A stretch of 44,804 bases of DNA from Chara braunii. Taxonomy: Eukaryota; Streptophyta; Charophyceae; Charales; Characeae. Shown here piece by piece: positions 39,035-44,804 of the stretch. The first letter of the stretch is position 1, and each line of letters opens with the position of its first letter. The stretch spans positions 4,233,116 through 4,277,919 of the forward strand of contig BFEA01000023.1 in assembly GCA_003427395.1 (NCBI GenBank), in the 5' to 3' direction. The translations under genes were made by a program, and so were the position numbers. The notes beneath the pieces were generated by a model that saw only the letters and a program-made list of their open reading frames with translations, was not told the DNA's origin and searched no databases.

Positions 39035-39995
39035 GTACATATTCCAGGACCCTTGTAGTTACGCACCGCATGGAGGTTTCAATGTTATGGTGTGTTGAAT
39101 AGTACTTCACCGATAATGGCAAAGTTAAATCCTGAATGTCACTTCCTTTTTTTTTTTTTCCAAAATATCGGGGCAGCGTCACTTGGGGGGGGTGATAAGA
39201 GCATCCTCCCCTGGTGCGCGATCTGGTTGTTCCATTCTATTGGTGGGGAGCTCCACCTGCTGGAAAACGGGTCCAGCGTCCCAAATGTACAATTGAGGAG
39301 AAGTAAGACAAGAGTAAGGTCAGTCTTGGCCGCCAGCACTAACTGCCCCGGCAAAGCCGGGGGGTTCACTGTGCAGCTGATCATCACAAGATTCTGTCCT
39401 GTCCAACCAGTGCTGTATTGCCGTTGGTGCCGTCAGAGTGGTGCCCGCCGCCTGGTCTCCGGAGGGGCACTGGAGGCCGGGCTGCTCTGCAGCTTGTCCT
39501 TAGGGCCGTGTGAGCTCAGGGTACGGGGGGGAATGAGATGTGTGGAAACTGTAGGGAAAAGGTTTGAAAATCAAAATCGGAGAACAGAAAGGTGCGACCT
39601 TCATATCATCAAGGGGGGGCCGAGGCAGACAACACTAGAGGGTACCCATCAACTGGCTGTCAGTCTGTCATTTTCTCAACCAGGGCGAGCGGGTGTGGTG
39701 GGAAGGGGTCCAAAAAAAGTCGGATGGGGGGCGCAGTGTTGGGGTCTATAGTCGTTTCGTCATTTAAAATAAGGCGGTAATCCCTGCACTCCGCCAGCTC
39801 CCCTGGCTGCACATCGTCCTTGTCCCCCCCCCAACTCCACTTTCGCTATCCATCCTCCCCTACTATTCCTAACCATTCTTTACAAAAGGAGGGGAGAGTG
39901 CTCACCTGATATCCTTATTTGTCCGAAAGAGGTCCAGCAGTTGGGGTTTCAGCACCTGCCATCTTCTCATAATTTTATTAATTAATTTAATTTAA
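39035..39995. other. No gene; hairpin repeat copy 4
   Basis: GGTGGGGAGCTCCACCTGCT with GGAAAACGGGTCCAGCGTCC (39239-39285) is the best-preserved copy of this repeat. A plus-strand frame at 39092-39751 runs through it and has no domain. AT-rich (TTAA)n sequence at 39970-40018. Confidence 0.45.
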
Positions 39996-40690
39996 TTAAT
40001 TAATTAATTTATTTATTTGCTGTTGGATCTGTTCGGTTACCATGATGAGGAGGCGCGGTTGCCACCAGAGCCCCCACAATACTGCTCTCTGGCCCAAATT
40101 CCGCCCAATAATCCCCAATTTAAAATTTAAACATATTCTCCACGAAATCAGGTGCCTCCTGGGCCTGTGGCCAAAACACTGAGGATGGCCGGCGATGACC
40201 CTGGCCATGGCAGGTCAGGGATCGTCTTTCTCCATATCCTGTCCCACCAGCGCCGTGTAAGTTGCACCGTGGGACATTGCATGAACATGTGCTCGATGGT
40301 TTCTGCCCTCTTGCTTGCAGGGAAGCCCTGCAAGCATCGTGGGCACCACGGTAGGGCCTGTACTCTGAGCTCACTTCTTTTTTTCTTATTCCTTTTCTTT
40401 TTTTTTTTTTTCCTGAGCTCGCTTCTTCTCTCCTGAACGCCAGTTAGTTTTTCAAACCTGAGCACTTTTAAGTGGCACACCTGCGGTGAGGTCCCACTTA
40501 CCTGAATTCTGTGGTTAGTACTGGTTACTGCATTTCCTCCTTGTAATTTATAGTCAGAAATGAGCCAGAGCAGATGCGAAGCGTGCGATCTATGATCTAT
40601 CACAAAAGTCACTGGGTTTAGGCCCTTTAGGGTGTCGGAGTGACTTGTCACTTCGCAAACTGCAGATACTATGTGAATGCAGAAGTTCAA
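39996..40690 (-). mobile_element. LINE ORF2 C-terminal fragment (zinc-binding RT-associated domain)
   Basis: On the minus strand, ALPWCPRCLQGFPASKRAET and IEHMFMQCP give the Cys-rich zf-RVT pattern found at the C-terminus of plant LINE polymerases. Trp-rich WWDRIWRK and AVLWGLWWQ follow. A 33-nt pyrimidine-rich insert at 40380-40412 breaks the domain. The fragment lies on the same strand as the RT piece at 38020-38760 and could belong to the same original element family. Confidence 0.75.
40365..40427 (-). mobile_element. Poly(A)-only insertion with 15-bp target duplication
   Basis: CTGAGCTCACTTCTT (40365-40379) and CTGAGCTCGCTTCTT (40413-40427) flank a 33-nt T-rich tract. Seen on the minus strand this is an A-rich tail with a target duplication and almost no body: an extreme 5'-truncated retroinsertion into the LINE. 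Confidence 0.65.
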
Positions 40691-40699
40691 CCACTGCTG

Positions 40700-41190
40700 C
40701 TAATCCCTCTACCCCTAAGTTTTCGGCCATTAAACGGCCCGCACATCGCGCAGGCGAACTTGAAAATCGACATTGAGCCAATCCGAAAATGTCGGGGGCT
40801 CAGGCCTACCCCAGACCACAATGGCTGCTGGTGCCAGCCCCCCCAAAAAAAGAAGGTGCACCGCTGGCGGTCTGGTAAAGCTTGGCACGCAGAGTGCATC
40901 CGCTATCCCTTCAGATGTACTGGTCCCTTAACACGGAGGTTGTGCTCTTGATATATAAGCCTATGACAGTTAGGCTGGTGTCTGCAGTAACCGGTGCTAG
41001 AGTGAAGTCGGATGAGTACGGTGATTCAAGGCAAAGGGGGGAAAATTTCCGGAAAAAAAAAAGACGGCATCGTGTTAATGTTAATGTTGATGAATTCAAA
41101 TTAGTCTTTGGCACAAAGATGTATAAATGAATTTGTGAAGCTGTGCTAGAAGAATATTTATTATTTATATTTCTGCCAATTTTCTGGTAT
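40700..41190. other. Diverged TTAA-family interior; otherwise no gene
   Basis: CATTAAACGGCCCGCACATC, GGCTGCTGGTGCCAGCC and AAAAAAAGAAGGTGCACC (40727-40900) resemble the long subtype. The frame at 40882-41130 has no domain. Confidence 0.4.
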
Positions 41191-41194
41191 TTAA

Positions 41195-41389
41195 ACCACC
41201 ATGGGTCCACCAGTGCCTCCAAAAGTCGTGGCGGTTAGTGCCTCCAAAAGTCGCGGCGGTTAGCAAGTTCAAGTTCCTGCAACAATGATGAATGAATGGG
41301 CCACTACCAGAGCGTCCAAGTTCATCCGACTTGAAACGCTTCTACTTGTTTTTTTTCCCCGGGCGATATATGGGAAAGGTACGGGTGGT
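41195..41389. mobile_element. TTAA-family element (195 bp) near exon 2
   Basis: TTAA at 41191-41194 and 41390-41393 flank ACCACCATGGGTCCACC and GGGAAAGGTACGGGTGGT. A 28-bp duplication (AGTGCCTCCAAAAGTCGYGG) lies near the left end. Confidence 0.7.
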
Positions 41390-41529
41390 TTAAGACGATT
41401 ACCCTTTGGGTCAAAGACTAACCAAAATAAATTCAATTAGCCGGTCGGGTTTGCCTTCTGCCATGCTTCTGCTCATGGGCTTGTTGTCAATTGGCTGGAA
41501 ATTAGAGTAGGACTTCATTTTTGCCTCGC

Positions 41530-41722
41530 TTTGTCCTTTTCTTTTCTTTTCTTTTCATCTTAAAAAGGGCGGCGGACTTGAGATATCATCATTGAACTGA
41601 GCGGACCCAGGCAGAGCAGATTCTGCAGAATGATTTTAGTCTGTTCATCTGATCGTATGTGGATTCGAACTTGCGTCTGTATTTCAACAGTTCATGGGTA
41701 TACCAACTGAGCTATGCTGGTT
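41530..41722 (-). mobile_element. tRNA-derived SINE (copy 4), 84 nt before exon 2
   Basis: On the minus strand: head CCAGCATAGCTCAGTTGGTA with CCATGAACTGTTGAAATACA, B box GTTCGAATCC, body ending TTCAATGATGATATCTCAAG and CCGCCCTTTTTAAGATG, then (AAAAG)n tail (41536-41560). It lies antisense to the gene and its head is 84 nt from the splice acceptor, so intron branch-site sequence may lie at or next to it. Confidence 0.85.
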
Positions 41723-41806
41723 GTCCTGTGGTTCTGCTATGGTACTTGGGTTTGCCTTTGCCTTGTCCCATGGTTCTACTGCGAATCTGTGCCTCGTACC
41801 ATGCAG

Positions 41807-41918
41807 GTTGTTCAATTTCGCCGTAGGCATTGGCATCCATCTTCTATTCCAAGAAGGCGTGTGGAGACCAAAGAAGTGTGGCATTATAAACCCGAAAGAA
41901 GACCATATCTCATTTCAG
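41807..41918 (+). CDS. Glyoxalase I-like (VOC superfamily) protein, exon 2
   Basis: This exon continues the protein of exon 1 in frame from the split Trp codon. It gives LFNFAVGIGIHLLFQ (the end of the first beta-alpha-beta-beta-beta module), then VWRPKKCGIINPKEDHISFQ, which begins the second module. His98 (residue numbered from ATG 4968) in DHISF is at the second metal-ligand position of VOC proteins; the third ligand, a Glu near the C-terminus, would be in a later exon. The match to plant glyoxalase-like proteins, which read GAWLF...GIGIHLL...INPKDNHISFQ, is strong. Acceptor ATGCAG|G, donor CAG|GTAAGG, exon 112 nt, ending in phase 0. The two exons together make 102 codons, so roughly the last 60-80 residues expected for the family are missing from the window. 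Confidence 0.92.
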
Positions 41919-41987
41919 GTAAGGAACTAGTCAATTTGTTTTCTTCTGTTCTTTTATTCTTTGTTGTCCCTGCTATTCAGTGTTGAG

Positions 41988-42147
41988 TGGTATTAAAATT
42001 TCGATCAGTTAATAGCATAGTAATAGCACCTGCTAATACTGGAAGTGACAATAAAAGCAGGAAAGCTGTAATTAGCACATACCAAACAAATAGAGGTAAT
42101 CTATGCATGGTCATTCCTGGGCCAGGGATGTTAAAATGAGTCGTAAC
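41988..42147 (-). pseudogene. cox1: Mitochondrial cox1 fragment, NUMT
   Basis: The minus strand encodes about 53 uninterrupted residues of cytochrome c oxidase subunit 1: [46 protein letters not shown]. Both ends stop sharply, at NTT on one side and in a run of C on the other. It is a nuclear copy of mitochondrial DNA, 69 nt downstream of the exon 2 donor, in antisense to the gene. No stop codons have accumulated, which suggests a fairly recent transfer. Confidence 0.95.
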
Positions 42148-42780
42148 CCCCGCGCCCCCCCCATTTTGCCGCCTTTTTCCCTCCCCATCGCCACCACCTC
42201 CCCTCCCAATTGTGATCACCTCTGCTTCACCACGCCTCCACTACGTATGGCCACCACCTCCGCTTTATTGTGACCCTCTTCCGTCCCCATTGCAACCCTG
42301 TCCCCTGCCAGCCACGACCTCCCGCCCGCCCCCCATGGCCACCACCACCCCTCCCAATCACGACCTCCTCTCCTTCCCGTCATGACCTCTTCCCCTCCCC
42401 ATTGCGACTCCCCTTATCCCCTCCCCATTGCGACTCCCCTTATCCCCTCCCCATCACGACCTCCTCCCCTCCGCACTGCACAGCCTCTCCTCCCCGTCAG
42501 CATCTCCTTCCCTTCTATCACCACCTCCTCCGCTCCCCATCGTGACCTTCTTCCTTCCCCATCGCCACCTTCGCCCCTCGCCATCACGACCTTCTTCCCG
42601 ATTGCCACCGCCTGTCCTCCTTGCCACCTTCTCACCTCCCCATCGTCACCTTCTTCCGCTACCATCGCCACTGTCTTCCTTCCCTATCGCCACAACCCCT
42701 CCCCACCGGATAGCCACCATCTCCCCTCCACATAACCACCACCTCCCCTCCTGATACCCACCAGCCCCCAAACCCAGCCT
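42148..42780 (+). repeat. Pyrimidine-rich minisatellite
   Basis: Degenerate units of about 20-27 nt such as CCCCATCGCGACCTCCTCCC. CCCCATTGCGACTCCCCTTA is repeated exactly at about 42397 and 42423. Strong strand bias for C and T. Frames here are Pro/Ser low complexity only. Confidence 0.75.
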
Positions 42781-43240
42781 GGCACGGCAGAACCGGCGGC
42801 GTTGTGGTCCAGCCCTGGTTCTTAGGGGTCTATGCTTGTGTATCCTAATTCTCCTTTTCACAATCTGTAAATCTCCCGCACTTGTCCCCACTATTTCACG
42901 CCGGCCTGCCGGTTAGCATAGGGTCTTGGAAGGGCTTGGCCTATTTTAAAATGGCTGGCGCTGCCCAGTAGGCCTTGCCGTGGCGACAGTTTGGAATGTG
43001 GAGGTCTTCTCCCTCACCTCTGGGGTTCCGCACTGACTCAAGGCTACCCCACTTCTTCTCCGTCTTGTCTGAAAGTGAGTAACTGGTTCAGCCATGGAGT
43101 TATATATGGGCAGGCTCGGCAGCGGCCAAGCTCCTCCTCATCTGGTAGCTCCAGGCCCTTCCTGACTTGCTTTCCAGGCCTTCTGGCCTTGCCAGATGGC
43201 AGGAATCATTGCAGACTCTAAGCTCCTCTGGACCCGAATA
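42781..43240. other. No gene seen
   Basis: Contains AAAATGGCTGGCGCTGCCCA (about 42949), a decayed long-subtype TTAA interior. Nothing else recognised. Confidence 0.35.
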
Positions 43241-43475
43241 CAACGTACGGTCACTGTAGCTGTCTTTGGGGCAACTTTGAGTCTAGACTCTAGATACACA
43301 GCAATAATGACCGTACTAAGTGCCTGACCTCATTTACGCCTGGGCTTATATGCATCTGGCCGCAATTCCATCCTGCACTAATGTCCCTGACAACATTTAC
43401 AGCTGGACTTATATGCATCTGGCCGCAATTCCGTCCAGAAACAAGTAAAGAAGTGCTAGTTTGAGTATGCCGAAA
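43226..43475. mobile_element. Palindromic MITE copy followed by a duplicated GGGCATACTCAC-family half
   Basis: CCCGAATACAACGTACGGTC with GGGGCAACTTTGAGTCTAGA and AATGACCGTAC form the palindromic element (43232-43314). Next, CTTATATGCATCTGGCCGCA with ATTCC is present twice (about 43347, 43410) and the second copy ends CTAGTTTGAGTATGCC, the right terminus of the GGGCATACTCAC family. Confidence 0.6.
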
Positions 43476-43486
43476 GTTCGGTCCTC

Positions 43487-43690
43487 TTACATCATTATAC
43501 CTACTGGTAAGCCTGCTGGACTAAGTTCGGTCTCTCCAAGCTGCTGGAAAATCTCTACTGGGTCTCTCCAAGTTTCATATCTACCCGTCCATCCTACGAG
43601 ATAACCTGAAAGTCCTGCCACTGAATTTGGTACTGTGCCTGTATCTAGAGATTCTAGACCTGTTTTCACAATTTTTCAGCACTATTCGGC
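43487..43690 (-). other. Unidentified protein-like open frame
   Basis: The minus strand reads an uninterrupted segment with balanced composition (SLDTGTVPNSVAGLSGYL, GRYETWRDPVEIFQQLGE). Its A-ending codons (GGA, CCA, AGA) differ from the neighbouring DNA. It resembles neither the LINE nor the VOC gene. An organellar or foreign fragment like the nearby cox1 piece is possible, but I cannot name the protein. Confidence 0.3.
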
Positions 43691-43974
43691 GTGAGACATG
43701 CAACCAAAGACTGTCAAAGAGTTAGTAGTAACTTAGTACACAAACACATGCAGTTGACCCCGGGGCTTATCAGAAGGATTCATTCAAGCGCAAACACTTC
43801 AGACATGGAAATTTCAGCACGGTCACGTCCGTCAGGGAAAAAAAAAAAAGTGCAAAGCTCTCACTAATGTGTGCTCATCATTTGAAATTAGAGTAGGATT
43901 TTCAGCACTCTCAGAAAATCATCGATGTGAACCGTGACATGTGACAACTAGTTAACAGAGCGCCGCTACTTTCC

Positions 43975-44163
43975 TCTTTTCCTTTTTTTTCGGAATAAAG
44001 GCCGACAGCGACAGCCTTGGGATATCATCACTGATTGACTGGCCCCAGGTAAAGTCTAGAGTTATTTCTACTAATCCGCTTCTATCGGCATTCAAACTCG
44101 TTCAGCTGTTCGCGGTCTGTATTTCAACAGTTCGTGGGTTGTACCAGCTGAGCGAGACCAGTG
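43975..44163 (-). mobile_element. tRNA-derived SINE (copy 5)
   Basis: On the minus strand: head GGTCTCGCTCAGCTGGTACA, CACGAACTGTTGAAATACAG, a decayed B box (GTTTGAATGCC) and a body with CAGTCAATCAGTGATGATAT and CCAAGGCTGTCGC, then an A-rich tail at 43980-44000. Confidence 0.75.
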
Positions 44164-44804
44164 GGTTCCACTGCAATTCGAGTTTTTTGCTCGTTTTGCT
44201 GTCCACTGCAGTTGACAGAATAAAGCTCAATGAACATTTTCCCGGAAACAAACTGCATGGCTGTAACAAAAAGAAAAAGAACTTTAAAGAAGAGCATTGA
44301 AAGGTCGCTGACATTGATCTCCAAGTGGACAAATAATAAATGATCAAAAATCAAAAACAAAAAAGAATAAGCGATGTGAAACAAACATAAAAAGTTAAAA
44401 ACACCACAGAAGTTGATAAATCCCCAACTGAGAAACCCATCCTCAGCTCTATTCCGAGACCTCCACTACTACTGGCTTTCACCTGATGAATAGAACACAT
44501 GGTCGTTATCCCTGTACCGAGGCTGGAAGTTGCCCCAAGTACAGCTAAAATGACCGTCCGTACCTTCTAGTCAGGTGAAGATGGTAGTCCAAAAAATGGA
44601 AAACGAGACACATGAGCTACCCTGATCCTCGTATAAACCACCCAAACAAAATTCCAAAAAAAAAACAAACTCCAGCACACGCAGCACATTCACTGAAACT
44701 TTCATAAACGTTCAGCAAAAATACGGCCCGAGGTCAACCGCGAGTGGGATGTGGATGGACAGCCTTATGATGTGCGCAGTGATAAGAAAGGTTGATAGTA
44801 ACTT
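44164..44804. other. No gene; palindromic MITE fragment
   Basis: ATAGAACACATGGTCGTTAT, GGCTGGAAGTTGCCCCAAGT and ACAGCTAAAATGACCGTCCG (44488-44567) form a diverged palindromic MITE. The rest is A-rich and unassigned. Confidence 0.45.

Larger units (their letters stand above)
5162..41806 (+). other. Giant phase-2 intron of the glyoxalase-like gene (36,645 nt)
   Basis: The donor GTGAGACA follows exon 1 and the acceptor CGTACCATGCAG|G precedes exon 2. Joining TG with G restores a Trp codon and gives the family motif GAWLF. The intron contains essentially all the mobile elements listed below, the assembly gap at 14279-14804 and an adapter artefact at 15713-15750, so its exact length is uncertain. 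I see no other conserved exon inside it on either strand. Confidence 0.8.
41919..44804 (+). other. Start of intron 2 (continues past the window)
   Basis: GTAAGG opens the intron. None of the reading frames to the end of the window resembles the expected C-terminal VOC segment, so intron 2 is at least 2.9 kb. It contains the cox1 fragment, the pyrimidine-rich minisatellite, MITE copies and a SINE. Confidence 0.7.

Noticed and set aside
34320-39751. Shared peptide [11 protein letters not shown] in two frames as a protein family
   Set aside because: It is only the translation of the dispersed GGTGGGGAGCTCCACC repeat.

Overview
This window looks like nuclear DNA of a streptophyte, plausibly a charophyte alga such as Chara. 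The evidence is plant-type U2 and U6 snRNA relics, a plant-clade glyoxalase/VOC gene with GT-AG introns, and short fragments of plastid psbC and mitochondrial cox1 embedded in the sequence. Nothing looks prokaryotic: there are no operons or ribosome binding sites and coding density is close to zero. The genus is an inference from the very long intron and repeat load, not proven by the sequence.

Only one cellular protein-coding gene is supported. Exon 1 (4968-5161, + strand) carries the first beta-alpha module of a glyoxalase-I-like (vicinal oxygen chelate) protein. Exon 2 (41807-41918, + strand) continues the same fold, and the two join in frame through a split Trp codon. They are separated by 36,645 nt, so most of the window is a single intron. 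The gene continues beyond the window: the C-terminal exon is not seen within the 2.9 kb after exon 2.

The rest is a dense graveyard of small mobile elements. (1) Pol III-derived retroposons: a tRNA-derived SINE family (five copies), several U6 relics, a U2-derived poly(A)-tailed copy, and two copies of a composite in which U6, an A-rich linker and the tRNA-SINE head occur in the same order. (2) MITE-like inverted-repeat elements of at least four types: a TTAA-flanked family with termini ACCACCAGTACTT (about ten copies), a roughly 121-bp family with 3-bp target duplications and termini GGGCATACTCACAC, palindromes containing GGGGCAACTTTCAGTCTAG, and a single hAT-like element with a perfect 8-bp duplication. 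(3) LINE remnants on the minus strand (endonuclease at 350-1150, reverse transcriptase at 38020-38760, zinc-knuckle C-terminus at 39996-40690). (4) Long inverted repeats, minisatellites and microsatellites.

Layout: 1-1.65 kb LINE relic plus U6/SINE composite; 1.65-4.97 kb upstream region; 4.97-5.16 kb exon 1; 5.2-8.5 kb inverted repeats and a Pol III retroposon cluster; 8.5-14.9 kb minisatellite, large inverted repeats, a triple tRNA-like tandem and an assembly gap (14279-14804); 15.6-16.1 kb assembly-suspect repeats with a Nextera/Tn5 junction adapter left in the sequence; 16-37 kb mostly MITEs and duplications; 37.2-40.7 kb plastid fragment, LINE pieces and U2 relic; 41.2-41.8 kb TTAA element and SINE just before exon 2; 41.99-42.15 kb mitochondrial cox1 fragment; 42.1-44.8 kb pyrimidine-rich minisatellite and further SINE and MITE copies.
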